From: Alteribacter lacisalsi
GTDB lineage: Bacteria > Bacillota > Bacilli > Bacillales > Salisediminibacteriaceae
Length of the DNA stretch: 64,000 bases
Assembly (NCBI RefSeq): GCF_003226345.1
Contig: NZ_PDOF01000004.1
Coordinates: 1-64,000, forward strand
Direction of reading: 5' to 3'
Position 1 is the first letter of the stretch. Every line of letters begins with the position of its first letter. A program made the position numbers and the translations under genes. The notes below the pieces were generated by a model. That model was not told the DNA's origin and made no database searches. It worked only from the letters and a program-made list of their open reading frames with translations. Below, one piece after another: positions 44,394-52,767 of the stretch.

Positions 44394-44422
44394 AGTGTAC
44401 AGCGGAGCCGGCATGCTTTCAA
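44394..44422 (-). promoter_or_regulatory. promoter of the beta-propeller lipoprotein gene
   Basis: The minus strand has TTGAAA (44417-44422), 17 bases, TACACT (44394-44399), about 44 bases before the ATG. Confidence 0.55.
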
Positions 44423-44482
44423 GACAGCATGTGTGACAGCTTTATTACACTTTTCTGCACTGCTGTCCCCCTGCAGTTTACG

Positions 44483-46162
44483 CTACATTTTATCCGGGGC
44501 CTTCACTCCGAGCAGTCGGAGCCCCTCTTTCAGCACATCCGTGACCGCTTTAACAAGGGAAAGTCTTGCGGGAAGGCGGTCGTCTGATTCAAGAATCCTT
44601 ACTTTCCCGTAGTAGGAGTTAAATGCTGACGACAAAGAGAGCACGTATTTCGCAATGACAGAAGGCTCATACTGCGTCCAGGCACGTTCAACCGCATCGG
44701 GAAATGCAAGCAGTTCCTTTACTACAGCCCATTCCTCTTCGCCCTCGCCCGGGCTTGCGGGAGCAGGGTCCGCTTCCGCCCGTTCCAGGAGCGTCATGGC
44801 CCTTGCGTGAGTGTACTGCACGTAAGGCCCTGTTTCCCCTTCAAACGTGAGCATCTGCTCGAGGTTAAACTCCACACTGTTCATCCGCTCGTTTTTCAGA
44901 TCGTGGAACACAACAGCCCCTGTTCCCACATCTGCCGCCACGGCATCCTTGTCCTCAAGGGACGGGTTCTTCTCTGCAATATTTTCTTCTGCACGGGTGA
45001 TCGCATCTCTGAGCACATCTTCAAGAAGAACAATTTTCCCTTTTCGCGTGCTCATTTTTTTCCCGCCCTGTAAAATGAGCCCGAACGGGACGTGAACCAT
45101 ATCCCCGGTCCAGTCGTAACCCATCCGGCCGAGTACCTGTCTTACCTGGGAAAAGTGAAGCTGTTGCTCCGCTCCGACTACATATACGCATTTGTGAAAG
45201 TCGAACTGCTTTTTCCGGTAAATGGCCGCAGCCAGATCCCGTGTGGCATAAAGGGTGGTGCCATCCTTCTTTTTTATCAGGCACGGCGGTTCATCCGTTC
45301 CGGTCTCCACAACCATGGCCCCTTCGGATTCAACGAGAAGTCCCTTCTCTTCAAGATCAGCCACAACCGGCGCCATCTTATCATTGTAAAAGGATTCTCC
45401 CTGCACATGATCAAAGGTGATGCCCAGCAGTTCGTAGACTTTGTTAAATTCTTTGAGTGACTCTTCCTTAAACCACATCCAGAGCTTAACCGCTTCCACG
45501 TCCTGATCTTCGAGCTTCTTAAACCAGCCTCGCGCTTCGTCGTCCAGTCCGGGATCCTCCTTTACCTCTTCATGATAATGGACATAATACTTCATCAGCG
45601 TCGGGATCGGGTTTTTCCTGACTTCCGCCTCGGACCCCCAGCGGGTATAAGCACACATCAGCTTGCCGAACTGCGTGCCCCAGTCACCGAGGTGATTAAT
45701 TTTAACTGCTTTATAACCGTTTTTTTCCGCCAGGTTGGCCAGGGAGCGGCCGATAATGGTGGACCGCAGATGCCCCATGGAAAACGGCTTGGCAATGTTT
45801 GGCGAGGAAAAATCAAATACAACGTTCTCCCCTGTGCGGATTTTATCTCCGTATTCCGCACCAAGCACACTCAGCTGGCTCAGTGCCTCAGCGTTCACAG
45901 CTTCCCGTTTAAAGAAGACGTTAACATAGGGACCTGCTGCTTCTGCTTTCTCAATCAGAGGATCGTTCATCTGCTCTGCCAGCGCTCCGGCAATTTTCTG
46001 CGGTGCTTCCTTTCTGACTGAAGCAAGGCGGAAACACGGGAATGCCAGATCTCCATGGGCTTCATGCTTCGGATGCTCGATCAGTTTCCCGATCTCCTCC
46101 TCACTCAGTTCTTCCTGGAGGATACGGTAGAGCGCATTTGTATAGACGGCTTTCAGGTTCAT
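44483..46162 (-). CDS. argS: arginyl-tRNA synthetase
   Basis: This 559-residue class I synthetase has the N-terminal tRNA D-loop-binding domain and an HIGH-like motif in SSPNIAKPFSMGHLRSTIIG. A KMSKS-like KKMSTRKG precedes the C-terminal DALR anticodon-binding domain, ending SSAFNSYYGKVRILESDD...RLLGVKAPDKM. I chose the ATG at 46162, with AAGGAG nine bases upstream. A complete T-box leader with an arginine specifier precedes it, so expression should rise when tRNA-Arg is uncharged. Upstream is the divergent DUF2628 gene. Confidence 0.97.
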   Translation of the reverse strand: MNLKAVYTNALYRILQEELSEEEIGKLIEHPKHEAHGDLAFPCFRLASVRKEAPQKIAGALAEQMNDPLIEKAEAAGPYVNVFFKREAVNAEALSQLSVLGAEYGDKIRTGENVVFDFSSPNIAKPFSMGHLRSTIIGRSLANLAEKNGYKAVKINHLGDWGTQFGKLMCAYTRWGSEAEVRKNPIPTLMKYYVHYHEEVKEDPGLDDEARGWFKKLEDQDVEAVKLWMWFKEESLKEFNKVYELLGITFDHVQGESFYNDKMAPVVADLEEKGLLVESEGAMVVETGTDEPPCLIKKKDGTTLYATRDLAAAIYRKKQFDFHKCVYVVGAEQQLHFSQVRQVLGRMGYDWTGDMVHVPFGLILQGGKKMSTRKGKIVLLEDVLRDAITRAEENIAEKNPSLEDKDAVAADVGTGAVVFHDLKNERMNSVEFNLEQMLTFEGETGPYVQYTHARAMTLLERAEADPAPASPGEGEEEWAVVKELLAFPDAVERAWTQYEPSVIAKYVLSLSSAFNSYYGKVRILESDDRLPARLSLVKAVTDVLKEGLRLLGVKAPDKM

Positions 46163-46236
46163 AGGGCCAGTCTCCTTTTTTATCATGTATTATTTCAGAT
46201 CGGTGTGCCTGAAGCGGCACGGGGCCGCCGGGAAAC

Positions 46237-46470
46237 AGAAAAATCCCGTCTCCATTCACAGAGACGGGATCTTTCCCGCGGTGCCACTCTATTTGCAACT
46301 GACTTTACCACTCATAAGGATAACGGGCACGTTGACCCGGCTGCCAGGCAGCGTTCTCGGAAAGTGCGTTTCATCATCAGGGTTCCACCGGGCTCCCACC
46401 GCCCCCGGCTCGCTTCGGGCTTCCTTTTGACTACTCTCTTCGTCACCGAACAATTCGTATCATGTTCTTT
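46237..46470 (-). promoter_or_regulatory. argS: T-box riboswitch of argS (specifier CGC)
   Basis: The minus strand has the conserved AGAGAGTAG at the 5' end of stem I, a GC-rich upper stem, and the triplet CGC (46366-46368) in GAAACGCACTTTCC where the specifier loop is expected. The T-box core AGAGTGGCACCGCGG is at 46275-46290. The terminator hairpin ATCCCGTCTC / GAGACGGGAT with a U-run is at 46240-46270. CGC is an arginine codon and is followed by A, as in most specifier loops. Confidence 0.9.
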
Positions 46471-46475
46471 TTTGT

Positions 46476-46504
46476 ATCATACCCTCTCATGAAAAAAATG
46501 GCAA
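46476..46504 (-). promoter_or_regulatory. argS promoter
   Basis: The minus strand has TTGCCA (46499-46504), 17 bases, TATGAT (46476-46481), immediately upstream of the T-box leader. Confidence 0.72.
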
Positions 46505-46607
46505 GCATTCACCAGATAAGGGGGCTGAACCCGTGCGTTTCCTGCCCCTGTCATGGTAAACTGATGAAGGGAATTTTCTGCTTCCCCGTTATGAAAGGAG
46601 CACAAGG

Positions 46608-47510
46608 ATGAAAGACCCGACAATCAAAAACATGCTGAAAAAAGAAGACCGGCGCATCAGCCGGATTATTGGAACAAACGATACATACTACAAGGAAAAG
46701 TGGCGACGCAGCAGCCACCCGGAACGCTATGCAGGCATTAATACTGCGGCTCTTTTGGCGGCTCCGTTCTGGTTTGCCTTCCGCCGGATGTACGGCTGGA
46801 TGACATTCTATTTTCTGATCCTGGTTCTTTACACTGCTGCTGAATCCTTTTTTCCTTATATCGAATATACACTCGGACTCACTGGCTCTCTTTCCTTCGC
46901 CGGCTGGATTTTTGTCTTTGCGGGCCTGCACCTTGTTGCCGGGCTGAAAGCCAATGCCCTTTATGGAAAAAAAGTCAGAAAAGCGGTGGAGGCCGAGTAT
47001 TCGCAGAAGCCGGACCGTGCCCAGGTCCCCCTGTTTTCCATGACCGGTGCCAGTTGGATCTCTGCCGTTTTCGCACCGGCTGTCGTTATTGTCTTTGCCA
47101 TCTATCCGTGGCTCGTTATGGCTGATTGGGAATACTCCCCGGGACTTTCGAAAGGGGCGTTTGTTTATCTCGATGAGGAAAGAACCCCTGACGCTCCATG
47201 GAGAGTGGACGACGAACCTGTTTTCCGCCTGTACAGCTCAGGTCTGATTCTTTACTACGAGAACGAGGAGCCGATTGGAACCGACGGCCTCTATGTGGAA
47301 CTCTACCGGGTTGAAGACGGCGGCCGGGAACTCATTTACGACCGTTCAGATACCTTTTTCCGCTCAAGTACTGTCAACATTCCCCTCCTCGACACAGGGG
47401 ATGCCAATCTTTCATCGGGTGAATATGAGGTGGACGTGTACGTAGGAGATGAACTGCAGGACACAGCCTCCTTTATGCTCGTGTCTCCGCACGAGGAAAG
47501 CGGGTCTTAA
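46608..47510 (+). CDS. DUF2628 domain membrane protein
   Basis: This 300-residue membrane protein has a DUF2628-like region at about 30-125: NTAALLAAPFWFAFRRMYGWMTFYF, then GLHLVAGLKANALYGKKVRKAV. Another hydrophobic segment follows at about 150-170 (SWISAVFAPAVVIVFAIYPWLVM). The C-terminal half is probably external and beta-rich, with acidic residues. The function is unknown. AAAGGAG precedes the ATG. It is transcribed divergently from argS. Confidence 0.78.
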   Translation: MKDPTIKNMLKKEDRRISRIIGTNDTYYKEKWRRSSHPERYAGINTAALLAAPFWFAFRRMYGWMTFYFLILVLYTAAESFFPYIEYTLGLTGSLSFAGWIFVFAGLHLVAGLKANALYGKKVRKAVEAEYSQKPDRAQVPLFSMTGASWISAVFAPAVVIVFAIYPWLVMADWEYSPGLSKGAFVYLDEERTPDAPWRVDDEPVFRLYSSGLILYYENEEPIGTDGLYVELYRVEDGGRELIYDRSDTFFRSSTVNIPLLDTGDANLSSGEYEVDVYVGDELQDTASFMLVSPHEESGS

Positions 47511-47523
47511 AAGCCAGAGAAAC

Positions 47524-47560
47524 GGAGCCTGAGAGATACCTTCTCCCGGCTCCTTTTTTA
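47524..47560 (+). terminator. terminator after the DUF2628 gene
   Basis: GGAGCC with TGAGAGA and TCTCCC with GGCTCC form the stem, followed by TTTTTTTAAAC. Confidence 0.82.
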
Positions 47561-47593
47561 AACTTCTTTATACATGCGTGCCCTGCTGATTCA

Positions 47594-48016
47594 CTATTCC
47601 GGATACTCCTCCTTCAGCCACGTGACCGAACGCTCGATCATCGTTCGAAGCACCTCTTCATCCACATCGTCCACCTTATTGATATACACACACGCTTTTC
47701 CGGCTTTATGTTTCCCGAGTTTCTCCAGGTATGCTTCCCGCCTTGGATCCCCTGTTGCCATGTAAAGGCTGAAGTTCGCCTTTCTCGGAGAAAACCCGAC
47801 AAGAGGGGCCGTCCCCTCATGTCCTGATGGATACTTATAATTGTACGAGCCGAACCCGATAATACTCGCCCCCCACATCTTCGCCTCGTATCCCGCGGCT
47901 GCAGTGAAGAGCTCGAGAAGACGATAAGCATCCGCTCTTTTCTTCGGATTTTCCACCCGCTCAATAAATTCGATCACATCGTCATCTGTCTGTTTTGTTT
48001 TTACTTCGTACCCCAT
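47594..48016 (-). CDS. DUF1801 domain protein
   Basis: This 140-residue cytosolic protein has the DUF1801 (YdhG-like) pattern: ADAYRLLELFTAAAGYEAKMWGASIIGFGSYNYKYPSG, GFSPRKANFSLYMATGD and YLEKLGKHKAGKACVYINKVDDVDEEVL. The biochemical role of the family is unknown. GGAGGGG precedes the ATG. It follows csaA by 15 bases on the same strand, so the two are probably co-transcribed. Confidence 0.85.
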   Translation of the reverse strand: MGYEVKTKQTDDDVIEFIERVENPKKRADAYRLLELFTAAAGYEAKMWGASIIGFGSYNYKYPSGHEGTAPLVGFSPRKANFSLYMATGDPRREAYLEKLGKHKAGKACVYINKVDDVDEEVLRTMIERSVTWLKEEYPE

Positions 48017-48031
48017 TTCCGCCCCTCCTTC

Positions 48032-48370
48032 TTATCCGATCCTGGTTCCGTTTGCCACCGGCTCGTCTATGTTCAAAAGCACCACATCTCCATCCCCGGG
48101 TACCGCCCCCATCACCAGCACTTCTGATTTGAAGCCCGCCACCCGCATCGGCGGAAAATTAACGACCGCCGCAATCTGGCGCCCGATCAGTTCTTCCACT
48201 CCGTACCGCATCGTAATCTGGGCACTCGACTGCTTCACACCGCCTTCTTCCCCAAAATCAATTTTCATTTTAATGGCCGGCCTTCTTGCCCCTTCAAGCG
48301 GCTCTGCTTCAAGAATGGTGCCGACACGAATTTCTACGTCAAGAAACTGGTCAAATGTGATTTCCGCCAT
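48032..48370 (-). CDS. csaA: CsaA, tRNA-binding / export-related chaperone
   Basis: This 112-residue single tRNA-binding (EMAP-like OB) domain reads FDQFLDVEIRVGTILEAEPLEGARRPAIKMKIDFG and QIAAVVNFPPMRVAGFKSEVLVMGA. B. subtilis CsaA binds tRNA and shows chaperone-like effects in protein export. Length and sequence agree well. GAGGAG lies 14 bases before the ATG, longer than usual. It is first in a two-gene unit with the DUF1801 gene. Confidence 0.94.
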   Translation of the reverse strand: MAEITFDQFLDVEIRVGTILEAEPLEGARRPAIKMKIDFGEEGGVKQSSAQITMRYGVEELIGRQIAAVVNFPPMRVAGFKSEVLVMGAVPGDGDVVLLNIDEPVANGTRIG

Positions 48371-48490
48371 GGCTTACATTCACTCTCCTCAATATCTGTT
48401 TATACATACTTTCTATCTTTACCCTGAGGCTCCTTCCTCAAATGCCGGAAACAGGAATAAATTACCTCATCCCCATGCAGGGCTTAAGTG

Positions 48491-48519
48491 TTGACGGACA
48501 TAAAAAAACTTTTTATGAT
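48491..48519 (+). promoter_or_regulatory. sigma-A promoter upstream of the DUF4397/sortase genes
   Basis: TTGACG (48491-48496), 17 bases, TATGAT (48514-48519), about 95 bases before the start codon. Confidence 0.6.
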
Positions 48520-48547
48520 GAAATTGTACAATTTTTGTTTAACTGTT

Positions 48548-48573
48548 GTTTAACCTTTTGAAAACCCGGGTAC
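48548..48573 (+). promoter_or_regulatory. sigma-B-like promoter upstream of the DUF4397/sortase genes
   Basis: GTTTAA (48548-48553), 14 bases, GGGTAC (48568-48573), compared with GTTTAA-N12-15-GGGTAT. It ends 42 bases before the start codon. Only the last -10 base differs from consensus. Confidence 0.6.
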
Positions 48574-48614
48574 AAGGTAACCACAGTAACAAAAAACAAA
48601 ATAACATTTAGGAG

Positions 48615-49454
48615 ATGATTGATTTGAAGATCTTTAAACGTGCCTCCCTGTCCATGCTGTCCGGTGTATTGGCCTTTTCCATGTTTTCTATGACGGCGGC
48701 TGCTGACAGCCACGATCACGACGAAGATGACGCCTGGGTTCGAATCGTACATGCCTCCCCTGACGCCCCTGCTGTAGACGTAACCGTAAACGGTGACGTT
48801 GTAGTGGAAGGTGCTGATTTTAAAGACGCGACCGATTACTTAGAACTTCCGGCCGGTGAGCACGAAGTCGCCATTTTCCCTGCCGGTGAGCACGATGAAC
48901 CTGTTTTTGAAACCTCCCTTGAAGTGTCTGCAGGCGGTGCTTACACCGTTGCTGCGATCGACACTCTTGAAAACCTTGACCTATATGTAATTGAAGACGA
49001 AACGTCCACCACAGAAGGCATGGCCTGGGTCCGCGTTGGCCACCTTTCTCCTGACGCACCGGCCGTTGACGTTACTGCCGGCGGCGACATTCTGTTTGAA
49101 GGTGCTGAATTCCCTGGTGTAACAGGCTACGAAGAAGTTGAGCCGGGAACATATGACCTTGATGTCCGCGTCTCAGGAACAGAGGACGTGGTTCTGGACC
49201 TTGCCGGCACTGAACTCTCCGGCGACATGCTCTACACCGTTCTTGCAGTCGGGTTTGCTGACGGTGAGCCTGGTCTTGATACCATCATTCTCGCTGACGA
49301 ATCCCACGAAATGCCGTCCGAAATGCCGGCAACCGGTATGGGCGGAACAGCTGATCAGAGCGGCTACACAGCCGGTATGATGATCGTACTTCTGCTTGCA
49401 TCAGGTGCGATCGGATTTGTACTCCTGCGCAGACCAGCCCTTGAAAACCAGTAA
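48615..49454 (+). CDS. DUF4397 surface protein with LPxTG-like sorting signal
   Basis: This 279-residue exported protein has a signal peptide (about 1-30) and two DUF4397 repeats, each opening with WVRIVHASPDAPAVDVTVNG / WVRVGHLSPDAPAVDVTAGG. The C-terminal sorting-like signal is MPATG (near residue 240), a hydrophobic helix MMIVLLLASGAIGFVLL and a short RRP tail. The motif differs from LPxTG at the first residue. A sortase gene follows immediately and overlaps its end, which suggests a dedicated enzyme-substrate pair. I took the in-frame ATG at 48615. An alternative TTG at 48624 is nearer to AGGAG. Confidence 0.85.
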   Translation: MIDLKIFKRASLSMLSGVLAFSMFSMTAAADSHDHDEDDAWVRIVHASPDAPAVDVTVNGDVVVEGADFKDATDYLELPAGEHEVAIFPAGEHDEPVFETSLEVSAGGAYTVAAIDTLENLDLYVIEDETSTTEGMAWVRVGHLSPDAPAVDVTAGGDILFEGAEFPGVTGYEEVEPGTYDLDVRVSGTEDVVLDLAGTELSGDMLYTVLAVGFADGEPGLDTIILADESHEMPSEMPATGMGGTADQSGYTAGMMIVLLLASGAIGFVLLRRPALENQ

Positions 49455-50193
49455 GGCCCTTTGGACCTTCCTCCCCCTGGCGGCTCTTCTCTTCCTTGCC
49501 GCCTGCGGAGACGGAAACCCTTCTTCTCCTGAAAAAGAAGAAGGGCTTTCCTCCGTTTCAGGCGGCGTGCAGGCCGGTGACCATGAAGCCGGGCAGGAGG
49601 CTTCCACAGCACCGGCTGACGGGGACGCTTCCGCTTCTGCGGGTCAGGAAGACCAGCGTGAAGCAGAAATCTCTTCTTCGGAAATCAATGAAAAGGCTGC
49701 CGAGGCAGATGATCCTGATGCCGACGGTTCATCCGGCACCGAAGCAGTTTCCGGCATCCTTCCTGTTGCTGTTGAAATACCGGAAATCGGGGTTTACGCA
49801 GACATTGAATCTCTCGGTCTGACAGACACAGGCGCAATGGATGTACCAGATGACGGCGATCTTGTAGGCTGGTACAACCGGGGTGCGAAACCGGGCGCTC
49901 CAGGCAACGCCGTCCTTGCCGGTCATGTGGATGACCGGAGCGGTCCTGCGGTTTTCTATGATCTGAAGGAGCTTCGTGAAGGGGATGAAATCCTCGTTCA
50001 CGGTGAGGATGAGACACTCACATTTATCGTGACACGAATGGAAGCCTACCCTTATGACGATGCTCCGCTTCAGCAGATTTTCGGCAGAAGCACAGCGAGA
50101 AACCTGAATCTGATTACATGCACCGGTGAATTTGACCGTGAACAGCGGACTCACCGGGAGCGGCTTGTGGTCTATACCGAATTAAAAACATAA
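49441..50193 (+). CDS. class F-like sortase carrying a lipoprotein signal
   Basis: This roughly 250-residue protein has an N-terminal LPLAALLFLAACGDG lipobox, then an acidic linker of about 95 residues, then a sortase domain from about 110. Catalytic residues are present: His in AVLAGHVDD, Cys in LITCTGEF (TLxTC-like) and Arg in HRERLVVY. Sortases are usually held by a membrane helix, and here lipid attachment is predicted. I chose the TTG at 49441, which overlaps the upstream gene by 14 bases without a clear ribosome site, so translation is probably coupled. The likely substrate is the DUF4397 protein. Confidence 0.85.
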   Translation: MKTSKALWTFLPLAALLFLAACGDGNPSSPEKEEGLSSVSGGVQAGDHEAGQEASTAPADGDASASAGQEDQREAEISSSEINEKAAEADDPDADGSSGTEAVSGILPVAVEIPEIGVYADIESLGLTDTGAMDVPDDGDLVGWYNRGAKPGAPGNAVLAGHVDDRSGPAVFYDLKELREGDEILVHGEDETLTFIVTRMEAYPYDDAPLQQIFGRSTARNLNLITCTGEFDREQRTHRERLVVYTELKT

Positions 50194-50199
50194 AGAACT

Positions 50200-50262
50200 G
50201 GCCCTGTGAATGGCATGCTGACTCGCCCCCCGCCTGTCCGCTGATTCGCAGGGCCTTTTTTT
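50200..50262 (+). terminator. terminator after the sortase gene
   Basis: GGCCCTGTGAAT / ATTCGCAGGGCC form a 12-bp stem closing a long loop, followed by TTTTTTT. Confidence 0.8.
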
Positions 50263-50355
50263 CTGCCCTGCCGGTCCTTCACAGCGCGAAAAGGAAAGCG
50301 GATTCATAATTTGGTATACTGACCGTAGCCATCGCATGTAAAAGGAGAGAAGATC

Positions 50356-50910
50356 ATGAAAAGTCCCACAGCCACTGTTGCCATTATCAGCGGAAGTATG
50401 AATACCGATTCGTTTACCCGGAAACTGCTGAAGGAAGTTGAACAGCGTGTACAAGGTCTCCAGATGGAAACCGAATTTATTGATGTAAAAGAACTTGCCC
50501 TTCCGGTATACGCACCGGATGAAGCCCCGCCGGAAGTGATCCGGACCGTATCTGAAAAGCTCAGAGAGGCAGATGGGATCGTTGTCGGTGCCCCGGAATA
50601 CCACGGGTCGTATACAGGTGCGCTTAAAAACCTGCTCGACTACCTCGGATCAGGGGAGTTTGAGCACAAGCCGATCGGCCTTGTGACGACGACCGGGGGA
50701 GTGAAGTCCGGCACCAATACACTAAATCATCTGCGTCTGGTTTTTAGAAACCTGCACGGACTCGTCATTCCCCAGCAGTTTGCCATCAGCCAGAAGGAAA
50801 CAGACATTCACATCAGCCTTGATGACAGCACAAGCCTGCGCCTGGAGACGTTTATTAAAGGGCTTGAGGTTGAAGTCAGAAAAATGCTGTTGCTTAAAGA
50901 TAATTCCTGA
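50356..50910 (+). CDS. NAD(P)H-dependent FMN reductase family protein
   Basis: This 184-residue flavodoxin-fold protein has the FMN-phosphate loop ISGSMNTDSFTRKLL and the family motif GAPEYHGSYTGALKNLLDYL, plus TTTGGVKSGTNTLNHLR. Relatives reduce FMN, azo dyes or chromate, and the physiological substrate is not evident. AAAGGAGAG precedes the ATG, and an extended -10 TGGTATACT lies about 45 bases upstream. It is convergent with the HD gene across a tandem-repeat array. Confidence 0.9.
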   Translation: MKSPTATVAIISGSMNTDSFTRKLLKEVEQRVQGLQMETEFIDVKELALPVYAPDEAPPEVIRTVSEKLREADGIVVGAPEYHGSYTGALKNLLDYLGSGEFEHKPIGLVTTTGGVKSGTNTLNHLRLVFRNLHGLVIPQQFAISQKETDIHISLDDSTSLRLETFIKGLEVEVRKMLLLKDNS

Positions 50911-50929
50911 GAGTGTAAGATATAAGAGA

Positions 50930-50955
50930 AGCCCCGCCTGCTGGCGGGGCTTTTT
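50930..50955 (+). terminator. terminator after the FMN reductase gene
   Basis: AGCCCCGCC / GGCGGGGCT form a nine-base-pair stem with a short loop, followed by TTTTTC. Confidence 0.88.
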
Positions 50956-51026
50956 CAAATTACATGCGGATGAAGTGATGTCTATGTCGTGATTTCTCAG
51001 AAGCAGAGCATTTCTCTTTTTCAATG

Positions 51027-51500
51027 CTGCGTTATGTCCGCACTTTCCCGAAGTTCGGACATTTCTACACTTCCTCTCTGCGTTATGGCCGCACTTTCCC
51101 GAAGTTCGGACATTTCTACACTTCCACCCTGCGTTATGTCCGCACTTTCCCGAAGTTCGGACATTTCTACACTTCCATCCTGCGTTATAGCCGCACTTTC
51201 CCGAAGTTCGGACATTTCTACACTTCCATCCTGCGTTATGGCCGCACTTTTCCGAAGTTCGGACATTTCTACACTTCCACCCTGCGTTATGTCCGCACTT
51301 TTCCGAAGTTCGGACATTTCTACACTTTCCACCCTGCGTTATGTCCGCACTTTCCCGAAGTTCGGACATTTCTACACTTCCACCCTGCGTTATGTCCGCA
51401 CTTTCCCGAAGTTCGGACATTTCTACACTTCCATCCTGCGTTATAGCCGCACTTTCCCGAAGTTCGGACATTTCTACACTTCCATCCTGCGTTATATCCT
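51027..51500. repeat. 51-bp tandem repeat array, nine full units plus a partial tenth
   Basis: Units start CTGCGTTATGTCCGCACTTT at 51027, 51078, 51129, 51180, 51231, 51282, 51334, 51385 and 51436. A partial unit starts at 51487. Unit 6 has one extra T (52 bp). Each contains the palindrome CCGAAGTTCGG inside a larger GTCCG...CGGAC inverted repeat. Differences are concentrated in TGTCC/TGGCC/TAGCC and in the last three bases. The period is divisible by three, which opens long frames on both strands, but none has a convincing start context. It fills the gap between convergent genes. Confidence 0.93.
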
Positions 51501-51544
51501 GTTCTATCCCTTCCACAGCTCACCAGGTCCATTACTTCTCAATT

Positions 51545-52528
51545 TTATTTACCTGATTCCCCCAGCACCTTCACACCCTGTACGAACCGGTCTGCCGCAA
51601 CCTTATTCAGCAGCTGCGCTTTTTCGGAAACTGTAGTAATAGGCACAATCCCCCCATCATAAAGGACATCCGGATCAATCATCCGCGGCTTCACCCGGTG
51701 AACAAAATCAGCCTCCCGTACTGGGCACTTTTCAAGAGCAGGCGGAGCTGCAAGTACTTCCATTGCCTGTCGGGCCGTGGGAAATTGCCGAAGCTTTTCC
51801 ATAAACATCCGGTCACTGCCGAGCCAGTCTTTTTCCTCGATTACTCCTGTCTTCATCGCCGCCAAAACGGCTGGTTTGAGCAGCTGATTGGCATAAATAT
51901 TGAACGGTTCCATAAAAAAACCGGCCACTTCATCATAAAACAGATTCGTGAACCATTCCGCCTGCCGCACCTCCTTCACATACACTTTTCCGCTCCTGTC
52001 TGCCGCCAGACTGTTAAGAAAACCTGCGATCTGCTCAGCAGGAACACCGTAATAAAGGTGCTGATCCCTTAGCGTATAGTCAATCCGATCCGCGCATAAT
52101 GCAGGCAGCGGCTGCTCCAACCTCGGAAAGGCTTCTTTTGTCACTTTCAGAATCTCGTCAGGGTCGAGTCCGTGAGCCCTGAGGATCGCCGGTACCTCCG
52201 TTTTCCCGACAAGCTCCCTGATAATCTGCTCGTGATAATCCTCTTCTTCTCTTTCATAGACCACATCGACGAAATGGGACAGCGCCGTGTGTGCCACATC
52301 GTGCAGCAAAGCAGCCGTTTGTTCACGAAGGCTGCCGCCAAGCCGGCGGACCAGGAGCATGACCCCAATTGAATGGTCATAACGGGATACGTGCCACTCC
52401 GGCCTGAAAAAAGCCGGGGCACCAGCCTGCCTGATGCTTTTCAGCCGCTGAACAGGGCTGCTTGTAATCAGTTCGGCCAGTACACCTTCCACCTTTGCTG
52501 TTCCGTAAAGGGGATCTTTAACAATCAT
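51545..52528 (-). CDS. HD-domain phosphohydrolase
   Basis: This 327-residue protein has an HD domain: SRYDHSIGVMLLVRRLGGSLREQTAALLHDVAHTALSHFVD supplies the metal ligands H...HD. The following ADRIDYTLRDQHLYYG contains the last aspartate. The family includes nucleotide phosphohydrolases such as dNTPases and YdhJ-like proteins. The substrate cannot be named. GAGGAG precedes the ATG. It is convergent with the FMN reductase gene and divergent from the BCCT carrier. Confidence 0.88.
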   Translation of the reverse strand: MIVKDPLYGTAKVEGVLAELITSSPVQRLKSIRQAGAPAFFRPEWHVSRYDHSIGVMLLVRRLGGSLREQTAALLHDVAHTALSHFVDVVYEREEEDYHEQIIRELVGKTEVPAILRAHGLDPDEILKVTKEAFPRLEQPLPALCADRIDYTLRDQHLYYGVPAEQIAGFLNSLAADRSGKVYVKEVRQAEWFTNLFYDEVAGFFMEPFNIYANQLLKPAVLAAMKTGVIEEKDWLGSDRMFMEKLRQFPTARQAMEVLAAPPALEKCPVREADFVHRVKPRMIDPDVLYDGGIVPITTVSEKAQLLNKVAADRFVQGVKVLGESGK

Positions 52529-52706
52529 TGCATCTGCTCCTCTGTTTTAGGCATTTCTACTCAATTCAGCTATCATTCTTCAGGAGAGTCTGGATGCATA
52601 CAGCTCTGCCTTTTTCGCATCATTCCTCCCTTCAGCCGGGACTGCCCTCACGAATAACCTGTTTGATACCACCGGCTTTTGGGGAAAGTAGGTATAAGGA
52701 TATATC

Positions 52707-52732
52707 AGGTTTTCTTTACCTGAGTCGGGTAT
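52707..52732 (+). promoter_or_regulatory. sigma-B-like promoter of the BCCT transporter gene
   Basis: AGGTTTTC (52707-52714), 12 bases, GGGTAT (52727-52732), compared with AGGTTTAA-N12-14-GGGTAT. The -10 is perfect and the -35 fits six of eight. Osmolyte carriers under sigma-B are known in B. subtilis (opuE). Confidence 0.6.
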
Positions 52733-52767
52733 TTCTGTTATGCTCGTAAATCAGTTCGGACAAGCCA

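Noticed and set aside
51027-51500. CRISPR array
   Set aside because: The whole 51-bp unit is conserved, so there are no unique spacers between short repeats. No cas genes occur in the window.
51024-51516. Long open frames on both strands through the 51-bp array, which would encode repeated YVRTFPKFGHFYTS or GGSVEMSELRESADI peptides
   Set aside because: The period is divisible by three and the unit lacks stops in several frames, so open frames are automatic. No frame has a ribosome site with a start at the array edge, and unit 6 carries a one-base insertion that breaks every repeat protein.
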